Below are positions 11,324 through 21,255 of a DNA stretch of 31,422 nt, one piece after another. Source of the stretch: a virus. The translations under genes and the position numbers were made by a program. Location of the stretch: the IMG/VR virus record IMGVR_UViG_3300037189_014140, positions 1-31,422 of that record; one strand, written 5' to 3'. The notes beneath the pieces are model-generated. The model saw only the letters and a program-made list of their open reading frames with translations, was not told the origin of the DNA and ran no database searches. Numbering within the stretch: the stretch's first letter is position 1; the number at the start of each line of letters is the position of its first letter.

Positions 11324-12543
11324 TATACAACCTCTGCCGCCCCCATAGTCCAAGTCGCGTTGGTATTTGTAGCACCACTAACTTGAATAGCTACAGTTGT
11401 GCCAGAAGTATAAATAATATTAATACCAAATCCGCCGCGAGTTAATAAAGCGTAAAGATTTCTTGCAACAGTAATAACACCGCCAACATTTTTTGCGCTC
11501 ACCTCAAAGCAAAAACTTGTAGCGTCTCCAACGAAGCCAGAAGTGCCACCAGTTTGATAGCCTTTTACAGTTCCTTTGAATGATCTAATGGTTCCTACTG
11601 GGACATCAAAAGTAAAAATATTAGCAGAAGTATTGTTTGTTGTATTAACTGTTGCCACCCAAGGAGTAATTTGATTAACAAGATCCCATCTAGCACGAAA
11701 AACCCCCGAAGTGCTTGTTGGCTCAATAGTGACATTTACCATTGTTGGGAAATTTGCTCGCAAATCACAGGGTAAAATATTAGAAAAGAACGAGTTAGAT
11801 ACAAAGTTTGCAATTCCTGGAGCTTGCGTTAATGAGATTTTATTATTGCCAGTATTACTTTGAACAATAGATAATCCAAAAGAAGTAGTCCAATCTGTTT
11901 GAGGAATATTGCTTAAATCAAATGATATATTAACATCCCCTGTTAGAGCAAGGCGCTTAAAGCCTCCGATTGTAGTAGGGTCTATTATTAAGGTGCTGCC
12001 TACGGATTGGTCTGGTCCACCTTTTTGCAGAAGAGCTTTATCAAATTTAAAACCTTTATTAGTTGCACTAATAAACTCAAAATGATTCTGTCCAGCTCCA
12101 TTATCATTCTGTTTTATTGAAGTAGCAATAGCTGTTGAAGAATCATAAAATGGCAACGCTTCTAAATTACCAAATCCGTTAAATTGAAATCCGGATATGA
12201 GATAAAAGCCCGGTGGTCCCTGAACAATAGGGGACAGGGTATAAACGCAAGCTGATGATGGAGCCAAAAGCATAAGCGGCGGAGTTGAAAAAATATAATC
12301 AAAAGCACTCAGATCAGGAACCCTACCACCAATTGCATCCTGTTTAAGGACTAATGTGATCGGAACGCAAGAGAAACCTGCGAGAGGAAGTTTGCTGGTA
12401 TCAATCGTAATAACGGGAGCGGGAGCCGTTAGAGTAATTTGGAATTGAGTGCCTAGCGTAGGATCAATGGAATAACTAGCGCCAGAATTTGCGATTATAA
12501 CTTTTCCTAGACCGCCTTGTTGTGGATGTAATACAGTAGTCAT
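11323..12543 (-). CDS. Tail fibre / receptor-binding-region protein
   Basis: 406 residues, beta-rich and Gly/Ser/Thr/Asn-rich with almost no helices, as in tail fibre distal parts. The C-terminal sequence GTVKGYQTGGTSGFVGDATSF followed by LYALLTRGGFGINIIYTSGT is typical of fibre tips. It comes after the longer fibre gene at 12546 and before the lysis genes. It probably contacts the host surface. The exact partner is unknown, and fold-based comparison would be needed to place it. Confidence 0.6.
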   Translation of the reverse strand: MTTVLHPQQGGLGKVIIANSGASYSIDPTLGTQFQITLTAPAPVITIDTSKLPLAGFSCVPITLVLKQDAIGGRVPDLSAFDYIFSTPPLMLLAPSSACVYTLSPIVQGPPGFYLISGFQFNGFGNLEALPFYDSSTAIATSIKQNDNGAGQNHFEFISATNKGFKFDKALLQKGGPDQSVGSTLIIDPTTIGGFKRLALTGDVNISFDLSNIPQTDWTTSFGLSIVQSNTGNNKISLTQAPGIANFVSNSFFSNILPCDLRANFPTMVNVTIEPTSTSGVFRARWDLVNQITPWVATVNTTNNTSANIFTFDVPVGTIRSFKGTVKGYQTGGTSGFVGDATSFCFEVSAKNVGGVITVARNLYALLTRGGFGINIIYTSGTTVAIQVSGATNTNATWTMGAAEVV

Positions 12544-12545
12544 TT

Positions 12546-13820
12546 TTAATTAATAATAATTGCAGTTAAAACACCAGCTACGGGAGCAGTTGTGAAAGTA
12601 ATTGTGGTGCCGGTTATTGTGTAATCTACGCCGCTAGTTTGATAGGCTCCATTTAAGAAAAGTGCCAAAAGTGGAGTATTAGTTATGGTAAAAGTGACGT
12701 TTATGCCATTGATAACTCCGCTTGGAGTTTCAGGTGTAAAAGTTGGCGAAGGAGCGGGTGTTTGCCAAGAAACAACGCCGCTACCATTAGTTGTTAAAAC
12801 TTGCCCAGCAGCTCCGTCTGGTAAAGCGCCTAATTTATTAGATGTGCTTTCGATGATTTGAACTCTATTATTTGCAGGTAGAGCGACATTTGCAATACCA
12901 GTAATAGACATACTATTTCCTTCAAATAGAAATCCAGTTGCTCCGCCAAATTTAAGAATACCTGAAGAGCTATTTTCTGGTCCGATTGTGATGTGATGCG
13001 AATTATGATCGAACCAACTAATCAGAGCCTCATCGTAAATATCAATTTTAGCATTGCCTTGCTGATCCGCATTAATAGTAAGACCATCGTTATTAAGAAT
13101 AACATTGCCATAACCACCGGTGACAAATCCGCCTACTGTGGAATATAATGCGTTGTCAAAATTGTAAACTCCGTTATTATCATTTGAAGAAAACTTTAAT
13201 TTACCACCAATTGTTTGCAAAAAAAAGGCTCTTACGCCAGATTCGTTCAAAGTCCATTGACCTTGTGAATTTAGATTAAATACAGTAAGGCTTTTAGTTC
13301 CTGGATCATAAGTAAAATCAGAATATCCACTAAAACCACCAGCGCCATCATTTAATTGAAGTGAATTTGTCGTTCCCCCTGGTATAGAGCCGCCACCTAA
13401 TGCTGAAATTTCAAAGCCTCCAGGGATTGGGGTGAGGGTGATATTTGCGCCTTCTGTCAAGGAAGTAATAACGGCTGCAATATTTATAGAGCTTCCTTTG
13501 ATTAATTTGCCAGACGTTTCGTCAAATACAGCTAAATTATTATTAACAGCAGAAGATGGTCCCACAACATCACCGCCTGATCCTGGAACTACAGTATAAT
13601 TTGTTCCGTTCCAAAACATTACTGTTGCGTTTGGAAAGAACTGTCCAGTGTTTGTTTTAGAAGGGTCATTATCAATCACTCCCGCTGGGTTTATAACAAC
13701 ATATTGAGGAGTTCCTATTTCTGCCGCAGCAAGAGTTGGGAAATCTGATGCTGCAAATATGGTTGCACGGGGAAGTCCGCTATCTGAAGATGGATTTAAT
13801 AATGATGTTAGAAGTGTCAT
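12546..13820 (-). CDS. Tail fibre protein
   Basis: 424 residues, with Gly/Asn/Thr-rich beta repeats through the middle. The C-terminal domain (about 360-424) starts NGINVTFTITNTPLLALFLNG and continues with GVDYTITGTTITFTTAP, a small beta domain found at the ends of many phage tail fibres. 'GGFSGYSDFTYDPGTKSLTV' resembles repeats of trimeric fibre shafts. It lies two bases from the next gene. It probably forms a trimeric shaft. Confidence 0.65.
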   Translation of the reverse strand: MTLLTSLLNPSSDSGLPRATIFAASDFPTLAAAEIGTPQYVVINPAGVIDNDPSKTNTGQFFPNATVMFWNGTNYTVVPGSGGDVVGPSSAVNNNLAVFDETSGKLIKGSSINIAAVITSLTEGANITLTPIPGGFEISALGGGSIPGGTTNSLQLNDGAGGFSGYSDFTYDPGTKSLTVFNLNSQGQWTLNESGVRAFFLQTIGGKLKFSSNDNNGVYNFDNALYSTVGGFVTGGYGNVILNNDGLTINADQQGNAKIDIYDEALISWFDHNSHHITIGPENSSSGILKFGGATGFLFEGNSMSITGIANVALPANNRVQIIESTSNKLGALPDGAAGQVLTTNGSGVVSWQTPAPSPTFTPETPSGVINGINVTFTITNTPLLALFLNGAYQTSGVDYTITGTTITFTTAPVAGVLTAIIIN

Positions 13821-13857
13821 AATTTATATTATTCTGCGTGGTGAGCGCAATTAAAAT

Positions 13858-14355
13858 TTATTCAAAAGTTAATTCAATTTCGTAGCTTTCAACTTCTTCA
13901 ACAGAAGTTAAGCTATTAACAATATCAATGTTTGCTTGAGCAATATCGCATGAATTTTCATCACGAGCGTCAAGATGGCTTAAAATACTTTCATAATCCT
14001 TTTTTGTAAGCGGAACTCTTTCTCCAGTGATCGAAGTCCATTTTCTTGTTGCACCACTTGGAGAATTATTTAGCTTATTTATTATAGAATTAAGATGTGC
14101 AATATCTTGAGGGGCAAACTTAAATGAATAATTTCCAATACTAGGAGCGTCATCTATGTCATAAGAATCTACGCTCTGAGGAGTTGGTTTCACTAATTCA
14201 GCATCTCTCCAAGCTTTTATTTCTTTGATTTTGGATGTTTTAGCTTCTTGTAATTCATAAGCTAAAATTTCGCTTTCGGTTAATTCAACCCAACCCTCGC
14301 CTTGATGATTAGCGAATTGCCCTATGTCATTTGTAATTGTATTTTTTAAGAACAT
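13858..14355 (-). CDS. DUF4376-type phage tail protein
   Basis: 165 residues. The segment SKIKEIKAWRDAELVKPT (about 41-58), then YSFKFAPQDIAHLNSIINKL (about 77-96), WTSITGERVPLTKKDYESIL (about 106-125) and a closing helix follow the DUF4376 pattern of proteins encoded beside tail fibres, thought to help fibre assembly or attach to the fibre base. The N-terminal 35 residues (MFLKNTITNDIGQFANHQGEG) may interact with the fibre. It sits between two fibre genes. Confidence 0.6.
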   Translation of the reverse strand: MFLKNTITNDIGQFANHQGEGWVELTESEILAYELQEAKTSKIKEIKAWRDAELVKPTPQSVDSYDIDDAPSIGNYSFKFAPQDIAHLNSIINKLNNSPSGATRKWTSITGERVPLTKKDYESILSHLDARDENSCDIAQANIDIVNSLTSVEEVESYEIELTFE

Positions 14356-14364
14356 ATATTTTAT

Positions 14365-15576
14365 TTATAAAGTTAAATCAATCCAACCGTCTGTAGCAAG
14401 AGATATCCTTGTTGTGGGAGTCCCAGTTACATATATAGCGTTAGTTTTTACTTGGGAGGAAGTATTGGAAAGAGCCTGATAATAACTCTGTCCGAGTGAA
14501 ATATTATTGGAGGCGTAAGCCATCTGGATAGTTAATGTTAGGGATGAGGTATCTGCTGAATAGACTTTTGCTATGACAGCGCCTGCTGAGTCAGCTAGAA
14601 CTTGAATATTACCTATAACAATTGTTTTTACTCCTAATGGAATTGTAAGAGTCCTTAGAGTTTCAGAAGCAATAGTCTGACTTGCGTTAGTTATATCTAG
14701 TAAAGATGTTGCAAGTGCAAAATATTTTTCTGTTTGAAGAAAAGCTAAAATATTACCACTTCCATTAGTTCTAATACTCCCAACTCTTTTATATTTAGTA
14801 TAGCCAGAAGGAATATTTGCGGCAGTAACACTTGTGTCGAAACCGCAATCACTCACACCAGTTGTTGGATTATAAATTGCAAAGCAGTGATACCAAGTCG
14901 AATTTGCTTTTGCTCCAGTGAATAAACCACCTTGATTTGTTCCTGCTGCCCAAGTTGCATCAAGTCTTTTAATTAAAGCAGAAAGTGAAGCACTTCCAGT
15001 TCCATCACTAAATTGGAAATTACCAGCCGCAAAATCTATGTCGTTGGCTGAATCAGTGACATTATTTGAGATGATAATTTGAGATGGGAGAAGGGATGCG
15101 CCAGCAGTTGTTGTTGTTGCTTGAGCATTTATATTACTATCTATTAGCCACTCATCCAATGTTAAATCATATCTTAATTTAACATCTGATAATGTTGATA
15201 GTGCGGATGCTGTTGGCGTTGATCCGTCTGCGTTCTTAATTGATTTCGCTCCAAATCCAAAAGCATTAATTGTGCAAGCACCAGTGTTGTTATTACCCGG
15301 TCTAAATGAAATTGTCATGCCATTTTTCAAGGCAAATGGAGCAGGAAAAGGCGAAACCTGCGTGAATACGTAAGCATCCGCTATTCCTGAATCTACTCCA
15401 AATACACCGCCTTGCGCCGCTATTGAAGCAACAGCAACTCCTACTTGATTAAGAGACCCTGATGTTGGAGTCATCCCAGCAGGAGTAATTAAATTAGTCT
15501 GAAGTTCAGTTAAAAATTGGTTGAACTCTGCCGCTGGTAAAGTCGTGGTTAAATCTGTCTTTGCTGGAATATACAT
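14365..15576 (-). CDS. Tail fibre protein (N-terminal baseplate-attaching type)
   Basis: 403 residues. The N-terminal half has the domain common to fibres of Mu/P2-type phages: SGSLNQVGVAVASIAAQGG, then GIADAYVFTQVSPFPAPFALKNG and FRPGNNNTGACTINAFGFG (about 35-110). The C-terminal half is beta-rich and variable. It follows gp48, the usual place for the first fibre gene. The fibre attaches to the baseplate through gp48-like partners. Start ATG 15576 is one base from the end of gp48. Confidence 0.75.
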   Translation of the reverse strand: MYIPAKTDLTTTLPAAEFNQFLTELQTNLITPAGMTPTSGSLNQVGVAVASIAAQGGVFGVDSGIADAYVFTQVSPFPAPFALKNGMTISFRPGNNNTGACTINAFGFGAKSIKNADGSTPTASALSTLSDVKLRYDLTLDEWLIDSNINAQATTTTAGASLLPSQIIISNNVTDSANDIDFAAGNFQFSDGTGSASLSALIKRLDATWAAGTNQGGLFTGAKANSTWYHCFAIYNPTTGVSDCGFDTSVTAANIPSGYTKYKRVGSIRTNGSGNILAFLQTEKYFALATSLLDITNASQTIASETLRTLTIPLGVKTIVIGNIQVLADSAGAVIAKVYSADTSSLTLTIQMAYASNNISLGQSYYQALSNTSSQVKTNAIYVTGTPTTRISLATDGWIDLTL

Positions 15577-16194
15577 TTAAACTACGTAATTAAAAATTAG
15601 TATTGTATTGGCAGGAACCAATGTGTTGAATAAATCAGTCAATAAATTATTTTGACTAGAAAATGGTGCTGGGAATGTTAAAGGAAATGGAAATCCCAAT
15701 AATGATGATGATAAATTAACTACCATTACAAATCTTGCCTCATTGACACGATTGATAAACTGCAAAGGAAAAGTTAATGGAAACACCGCATAAGTAGTCC
15801 CATGCGTGATTGTTATGGTGTAATCTAATAAGGCAGCAAGATCAATAAAATCTTGTTCTGTTAAGACCCCTAGACTTCTCAATTGAATCAAAATCTGATT
15901 GCGCCTTTCATTAATTGAAAGTTCTGAAGTTTGAGTAAAATAAGAATTAGGAATCCCAACCATTCCTTCCCACAATTGAATATAATTAACATCCTGAGTT
16001 GTTAAAATATTGGTTCCATCCCAAGCAGATTGAAATATTGCATCAACTCTTTGGAACTCTCCAGATAAACCAGTAAGCAATTTATAAAGATTTTTCCCTT
16101 TAATATTTTTAGCTTGAAATAGTCTATCATTGGGCAAATATTGTCCAAGTGCCTGTTGATGCTCCTCTACTGTGTGTGCTTGAAAATTAGCCAT
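15577..16194 (-). CDS. Mu gp48-like (DUF2313) baseplate/tail protein
   Basis: 205 residues. The N-terminus AHTVEEHQQALGQYLPNDR and the helical body (LLTGLSGEFQRVDAIFQS, then INERRNQILIQLRSLGVLTEQDFIDLAALL) match the DUF2313/YmfQ family, the Mu gp48 and P2 gpI counterparts. The last 60 residues contain short Phe/Pro motifs (VFPLTFPLQF, LLGFPFPLTFP) that look like a beta repeat. The protein sits at the edge of the baseplate where fibres attach, as the neighbouring fibre gene suggests. Confidence 0.8.
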   Translation of the reverse strand: MANFQAHTVEEHQQALGQYLPNDRLFQAKNIKGKNLYKLLTGLSGEFQRVDAIFQSAWDGTNILTTQDVNYIQLWEGMVGIPNSYFTQTSELSINERRNQILIQLRSLGVLTEQDFIDLAALLDYTITITHGTTYAVFPLTFPLQFINRVNEARFVMVVNLSSSLLGFPFPLTFPAPFSSQNNLLTDLFNTLVPANTILIFNYVV

Positions 16195-16198
16195 TTAT

Positions 16199-17746
16199 TT
16201 AAGGGAACGTAATTGTTCCTAAAGTTCCTATTTTATTAAGTCCAATAGCGGTGTTGCCACTAGGGATGGAAAGAGTATAAGTTGGCACAGCGCCACTTGA
16301 ATCAATTACTTGGTTTAATATGCCATTAATATCCGCAATTCTCACATTCTGACCAATATTGTTAGAAATTCTAAAGAAAGCATCCAAACTTTTTGCAATA
16401 GCAGATTGCATAGCTGATGTATTGGGAGATAATGCGGAAAATGTAAAATTAATCGGCACAGCAGTTGGTGAGAAAACAATAATATCATCGTTGGCAATAT
16501 GAGCTGGCTTAATCTCTAATATTTTATCTTTAACTGCATTTACTTCAGTTGCGCTAGGAATAATTGAAGAATCATTATCTCTAGTAAAACCAATCCTAAC
16601 TTGACCTAATTCAACATAAGAATAAGAGGCGGTGATAGTTCCAGTCGCTGGCGTTGCTGGGCTTCCCAAGACAGGAAATGCAAAGGTATTGGCATCAATT
16701 ACAATAACTCCAGTGCTAGAAACATTGTATTCATTTTGAACTGCCCCAGAAAGGGAAACATAAGAGCCATAAACTAATCCATGCGCTGTTGAGGTGGCAA
16801 TGGCAATTTGACCATTTCTAGTAATATTAGAAATATTAATTGAAGCAGAAGTTGTATCAGGAGAAAAAATCCAAACTCTAGTAACGCCAGATACTTTTTT
16901 TGCCTGATTAATCAAAGCATTTTTATTAAAGAAAGAAAATGGGAATTGTATTCTAAATAGAACGCGCGCGCGATAGGAATCAGCACTCTCAATGTTAGTT
17001 CCGCCAGATATTTCGCCAAAAGTAACAAAAGCAGAATTGGCAACTCCAGCAATCGGAGTACTTAATGTTAAAAGACCGCCCGCAGAAACATTAGTATCCT
17101 CGCCAGGTGTGGCAGAGGTAAGTGTGGTGGATCCTACAGTCCATTGAGCGCTAATTGTGCCACTAGCTGCTCCAATTGTACCAACTAAAGTATATTGGAA
17201 TTGAGTAGCAGAGGTAACTGTAATTAGAAGATTTGTTCCATTAAAATCGGACGGACTTGCGCCGGTAATGGCATCAATGACTACGCCACTAGCTAATCCA
17301 TGAGGAGAAGAGAAGTTTACTGTTACAGTAGTTCCAGTTCTGGACATAGAAGTAACTGATACGTTGCTTACTGAAATAGTAGCATTGGAATTTGTAGTAT
17401 ATGAAATGCCAGAAGCGCTTTGCAGCGCAGTGTTTGAAGGTATGGATGTTGCGGCAGTACCAGTGAAAACAATAGTTCCAATCGCAGGAGTTGCGGGGTT
17501 TCTTGTGACACCAAAGAAATCGCCCCACCTTGCAACGTAGGTATCAGAAGCAGTTTGCACAAAAAACTGCGCAATCATTATGGAAATTTTTTGATAGTTA
17601 TCGAAAATCCTAAATGCAAATGCTTTGACGATGGAAGTTAAATATGAGGCAGGAAGAAACGAGCCGCTATCTGGTAATTGCGCGGTTACATCAGAAACTA
17701 ATCTATTATAAACCTCTGTGCGATTAGAGGGCAGGTTTAGAGTCAT
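16199..17746 (-). CDS. Baseplate J-like protein (Mu gp47 type) with two inserted beta modules
   Basis: 515 residues from ATG 17746; an ATG at 17761 would add five. The family opening (LPSNRTEVYNRLVSDVTAQL), VARWGDFFGVTRNPATPAIG (71-90), and SADSYRARVLFRI (254-266) identify the gp47/J wedge subunit. Two similar inserts, residues about 128-200 and 302-375, carry the pattern 'S-x-T-R-x-G ... HGL-x-x-G ... N/Y-N-x ... F-x-Y/F ... GTI'. The same module recurs in the protein at 27713. Larger than usual because of these inserts. It forms the baseplate wedges around the spike. Confidence 0.85.
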   Translation of the reverse strand: MTLNLPSNRTEVYNRLVSDVTAQLPDSGSFLPASYLTSIVKAFAFRIFDNYQKISIMIAQFFVQTASDTYVARWGDFFGVTRNPATPAIGTIVFTGTAATSIPSNTALQSASGISYTTNSNATISVSNVSVTSMSRTGTTVTVNFSSPHGLASGVVIDAITGASPSDFNGTNLLITVTSATQFQYTLVGTIGAASGTISAQWTVGSTTLTSATPGEDTNVSAGGLLTLSTPIAGVANSAFVTFGEISGGTNIESADSYRARVLFRIQFPFSFFNKNALINQAKKVSGVTRVWIFSPDTTSASINISNITRNGQIAIATSTAHGLVYGSYVSLSGAVQNEYNVSSTGVIVIDANTFAFPVLGSPATPATGTITASYSYVELGQVRIGFTRDNDSSIIPSATEVNAVKDKILEIKPAHIANDDIIVFSPTAVPINFTFSALSPNTSAMQSAIAKSLDAFFRISNNIGQNVRIADINGILNQVIDSSGAVPTYTLSIPSGNTAIGLNKIGTLGTITFP

Positions 17747-17767
17747 TGCAGCGTGATGCAATTAAAG

Positions 17768-18223
17768 TTATTGTGGCGTTGCTGATCTTACAGTTTCAAA
17801 CCACAGATCGTAATATTGAACGAATTGCGTATCATCATTACGGGTTAATGTAATACTTGCAATCATTTTTTCTTTGTCAAGAGAAACTTCAACGATTAAT
17901 TCTTTTGCAATTCCTTGGTCTAAATACCATTGAAAAGCCTCTTCTAAATAATTCTGGGCTAGATTTACTGAATCTTCATCTGCGCGTGCTTGAAATAATG
18001 TCCAAGCAAGACTTCCCTGTTCAAATCCATTCTGGTTTAATTGATTTCCAGCCCAACCACCTCTTGAGCTAGGGTCTTCAATTGTCTCCTCTCTTTTTTG
18101 ACAATAACAAGTCATCATCATTGATGTTTCTAATCCAGAATCAAGAGTAAAATCTCCATTAGTGAATGAAATATCATAGATTCCTTGTGCATCTTGATTT
18201 AGTTTGATGTCTTTAACTGGCAT
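17768..18223 (-). CDS. Mu gp46-like baseplate protein
   Basis: 151 residues. DISFTNGDFTLDSGLETSMM (18-37) followed by KREETIEDPSSRGGWAGNQL (43-62) is the GP46 signature, with the Arg-Gly-Gly-Trp motif. WFETVRSATPQ closes it. It is a wedge component equivalent to gp25/gpW of other contractile tails. It lies between gp45 and gp47 as in Mu. Confidence 0.85.
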   Translation of the reverse strand: MPVKDIKLNQDAQGIYDISFTNGDFTLDSGLETSMMMTCYCQKREETIEDPSSRGGWAGNQLNQNGFEQGSLAWTLFQARADEDSVNLAQNYLEEAFQWYLDQGIAKELIVEVSLDKEKMIASITLTRNDDTQFVQYYDLWFETVRSATPQ

Positions 18224-18225
18224 AA

Positions 18226-18792
18226 TTAGGTAGCAATAATGCCATGTGTTTTCATGGCGGTTAAAATAGAGATAATGGCTGTTCTTGCTTCAATATCAAC
18301 AATTGTTCCTCCAGTCGGATTAGCAATAGTTGGCTGTTGCAGTCCAATTACTTGAACATCATCAACCTTATAAACACCATCTACATTAATATCGCCACTG
18401 GCATTAACGCTAGGCGTTATTATATTCACCGCAGTTGTAGCAGAGATATTAATTGAAGGTTTAGTGCTGTCATTCAAAGCATCAATATTAATTGATCCAT
18501 TTTGTTTTAAATAAATCCTAGTTCCTGTTGAGGTAAATATTATTTTTTCTCCAGCTAATATAGAAACTGCATCATTAAGATTAAAAGGTAGAGCGTATTT
18601 TTGGGCGAATTCACCATTAAGAATTACGACAAGACAAGGGCTTCCAGCGGAGGGAAAAGAGTTTTCGCCCCATGCGTTATAAAGCACTGCGGTTTCTATC
18701 TCTTCAGAACCGGGCATCTCAACTTGAACTCTCAAAATAGGAAAAGTATTGTCTATTGCCCTTATAGTTCCTATGCGAATTATTTCTTCCAT
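18226..18792 (-). CDS. Baseplate spike protein (Mu gp45 / gpV type)
   Basis: 188 residues. An N-terminal OB-like part (RIGTIRAIDNTFPILRVQVE) and a Gly/Pro turn (NAWGENSFPSAGSPCLVVIL) are followed by a repetitive beta region (SINIDALNDSTKPSINISAT) as in gpV/gp45 spikes. It makes the trimeric central spike that pierces the outer membrane. The stop of the hub gene shares a base with its start (TAATG). Confidence 0.8.
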   Translation of the reverse strand: MEEIIRIGTIRAIDNTFPILRVQVEMPGSEEIETAVLYNAWGENSFPSAGSPCLVVILNGEFAQKYALPFNLNDAVSILAGEKIIFTSTGTRIYLKQNGSINIDALNDSTKPSINISATTAVNIITPSVNASGDINVDGVYKVDDVQVIGLQQPTIANPTGGTIVDIEARTAIISILTAMKTHGIIAT

Positions 18793-20045
18793 TATACTGG
18801 CCTCGTAACTAATAATGAATTGCTATTTACCCCTTTTTTACCTCTTTTTATCAAAGGCTTAAAAATAGAATGAGTATAAGAATATTCATCAATCAATGTA
18901 AGCTCTGTTATTGAACCTTCTGAATTACTCTGTTTGTATTTTACTGATTTAATCAAATATTCATTATCTAAATTATACCTATCATCTACAAGGTAAATTT
19001 TTTGGTTTGGCTTCCATAAAGGATTCAATTCATTTAAATTAAGAATGTCAAAAGTGCTGGCAATATTCTGTCTAAATCCAGCAACAATGCAGGTATAGGT
19101 AAAATCTTTGGCTTTCCTGATATTAAGTTCCCATTGCGCTCTTTCTTTACATAAAGGGTTTGTTAGGCTAGGAACGACTGCATAGAATTTGCGTGTTTGT
19201 CGCACATCTTCATCATAAACTGTTGCAGAGTAAGAAACGACATCATTTTGAATTGGATCACTAGCATTCTTTTCGGCATCAGTTCCCTTTTTTACAAAAA
19301 ATGGTGATCTAGAATTTGTCGCGCCAGTCCCTTTAGATGCAATAGTATATTCATAAAAGCGGTCATGTAAACTATCGTGCATTGATGCTGATATAATATT
19401 ATTGGTAATAGATGCTTTATCATCTAATATCCTCTGTAGAGTTGTCACAGTTGGTGAAGCTCCAATATTACTAATAACAATATTGCCATAACCGTCTGTG
19501 CTTAAAATTAATTGCCTTTTATCTGCAAGTTTTTTTATTAATTCATAGGATGACTCTCCTGGCGAAAATGAAATTCCCTCTGTAGTTTTGAAATCTTCTA
19601 TTAGGCCATAATCATTAATTACAGCAATTTGATCTTGTCCAAGCTTTCCTACTAATGGATTTGATAAACTATTTGTCGAAGTTACTCTATAGCCAACAAC
19701 TTTAAGTAATTTTCTAAGAATTTGTTGAAATCCAATTGGAGGCGTAAATGTTTTATTGGAAACGCGGCTATCTACAAAATCACAAGTCTTATCTCTTCCT
19801 TTAACTATCATTTGACTTGAATCAGCACTTTCAGAAATATCAATGCTATCAATATAGCCAGTCATAATATTCTGGTTATCAATTCTAACAATAAGCGATT
19901 GCCCTTTCTGGATAGTGTTAGTTATATCAGCAGGAATATTTGTCGTAAGAGTAAAATCATTCCCTAGCTGTTCTAAGCTATCGCAAATTTCACATGATTC
20001 CCAGCCAAGATAAGTATCTCCATTTATATCAATAGTAATAGCCAT
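18792..20045 (-). CDS. Baseplate hub protein (Mu gp44 / gpD type)
   Basis: 417 residues from ATG 20045; the frame extends to 20096 but those residues overlap the previous gene and are unlike the family. TIDINGDTYLGWESCEICDSL and the NIPADITNTIQKGQSLIVRI block form the first beta domain. IVKGRDKTCDFVDSRVSN followed by FQQILRKLLKVVGYRV are typical of gp44/gpD hubs. It links the tail tube to the spike. The order with gp43 and gp45 is exactly Mu's. Confidence 0.85.
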   Translation of the reverse strand: MAITIDINGDTYLGWESCEICDSLEQLGNDFTLTTNIPADITNTIQKGQSLIVRIDNQNIMTGYIDSIDISESADSSQMIVKGRDKTCDFVDSRVSNKTFTPPIGFQQILRKLLKVVGYRVTSTNSLSNPLVGKLGQDQIAVINDYGLIEDFKTTEGISFSPGESSYELIKKLADKRQLILSTDGYGNIVISNIGASPTVTTLQRILDDKASITNNIISASMHDSLHDRFYEYTIASKGTGATNSRSPFFVKKGTDAEKNASDPIQNDVVSYSATVYDEDVRQTRKFYAVVPSLTNPLCKERAQWELNIRKAKDFTYTCIVAGFRQNIASTFDILNLNELNPLWKPNQKIYLVDDRYNLDNEYLIKSVKYKQSNSEGSITELTLIDEYSYTHSIFKPLIKRGKKGVNSNSLLVTRPV

Positions 20046-20046
20046 A

Positions 20047-21255
20047 TTATCGAGATAATACATTAACATTGCCAGAGACAAAGCAAGGATCTTCAACAGC
20101 GTTTACATCGATAATCTCTTGAGCCCTTCTCGAATCTCCATAAATATTGTAGGCTAGGATACTTGAAGGAATAGAATTAGTGTAGATTATTCTATTAAAT
20201 GGAAGCCCTAATTGCAGACTTTCGAGATAGAACCTATTTTGAATCCGCATATTTTGCAGATTATAGTAAATATCTTCGTTGATTGTATTTGGATCAATGC
20301 TTTCAAAAGCAATATTTAATTGTCTTAAAATATTATTGATTTGTTCTTGCGAGGTATAAGTTATATTTATTGATGCTAAATAAGCTATATTTAGAAAAGC
20401 AACATTCGAAAAATTATTTGTTGCAATTCTATTCTGATTAATCTGGTCTGATTGCGGTGAGGAAGTATTCAATGTTGTTGGCGGAACTGTCTTTATTTTG
20501 CCATAAACAGAGCCAAATAAGTTGCCAAAATTATCAGTGATATTAGCTAAAGAGCCAAAAATTGCATTTAATCTTTGTGATAAATTAGTGGGGGTTTGAA
20601 TTAATTGAGTTAAAGAATTTTGGAAATTAGAAATATCATTAGTAATTGCTGCAACTTCGTCAGCAAAGCCATTGATTGTTGCCACAATATCATTAATATC
20701 ATTCGTGACTTCTTCTATCCCGTCTCTTAAATTGTTGAATTTTTCTATTAAACCATTAAATCCATCAATTGCACCAGCAAAATAACTTTCATTTTGTCCA
20801 GTTATTGTATCATAAATGCGACTCAGGTATCCAGCGTTACCTTGCTGAGATTTGGGATATTTATTTTCATCACTTTCCATAAAGGTTAGTGTGAAGCTGG
20901 TAAGACCATTTTCTGAAAGTAGGTTTGCTGATCGAGAACTTTGTGTAGGAACAACTTTTTTTCTTCCTAGTTCAGGGTGACTAAGGACTCCAAGCCCTTC
21001 CGTCTCTAAAACTTTTCTAAGATTTTTGATTGCTCTTTTGTAAGCAGAAGAAGTTGTTTCGTTTATTTCAACTTGAAGGGTATAAATACCAGAAATCTTG
21101 CCATTATCTTGAACATACCGAGTTGAAGACTGAGGATATTCATGGACAACAGTTTTACGACCAATTTGCGGCTCTTGAGATACCCTTGCATAAAAATTAG
21201 CGGTAGTTCCTCCTCTTTTATAACTAGCCTTGTAGAAACCATTTAAAACTGTCAT
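20047..21255 (-). CDS. DNA circularisation N-terminal domain protein (Mu gp43/N type)
   Basis: 402 residues. Residues 1-125 match the DNA-circularisation N-terminal domain: GFYKASYKRGGTTANFYARV, VVHEYPQSSTRYVQDNGK, and VLETEGLGVLSHPELGRK. The rest is helical with a long leucine/asparagine-rich central part (INDIVATINGFADEVAAI), as in Mu gpN. In Mu-like phages it is a tail/baseplate hub component that may be injected with DNA. It starts one base into the tape-measure stop (TAATG). Confidence 0.8.
   Translation of the reverse strand: MTVLNGFYKASYKRGGTTANFYARVSQEPQIGRKTVVHEYPQSSTRYVQDNGKISGIYTLQVEINETTSSAYKRAIKNLRKVLETEGLGVLSHPELGRKKVVPTQSSRSANLLSENGLTSFTLTFMESDENKYPKSQQGNAGYLSRIYDTITGQNESYFAGAIDGFNGLIEKFNNLRDGIEEVTNDINDIVATINGFADEVAAITNDISNFQNSLTQLIQTPTNLSQRLNAIFGSLANITDNFGNLFGSVYGKIKTVPPTTLNTSSPQSDQINQNRIATNNFSNVAFLNIAYLASINITYTSQEQINNILRQLNIAFESIDPNTINEDIYYNLQNMRIQNRFYLESLQLGLPFNRIIYTNSIPSSILAYNIYGDSRRAQEIIDVNAVEDPCFVSGNVNVLSR

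Noticed and set aside
12405-12440. GGGAGCGGGAGC-like string in the fibre gene that resembles the leader repeat
   Set aside because: Only about two units long; it is explained by Ala-Pro-Ala-Pro codons on the other strand.
17289-17574. Additional minus-strand frames inside baseplate J
   Set aside because: Low-quality composition (Trp/Cys/His-rich) and complete overlap with a strongly conserved gene.
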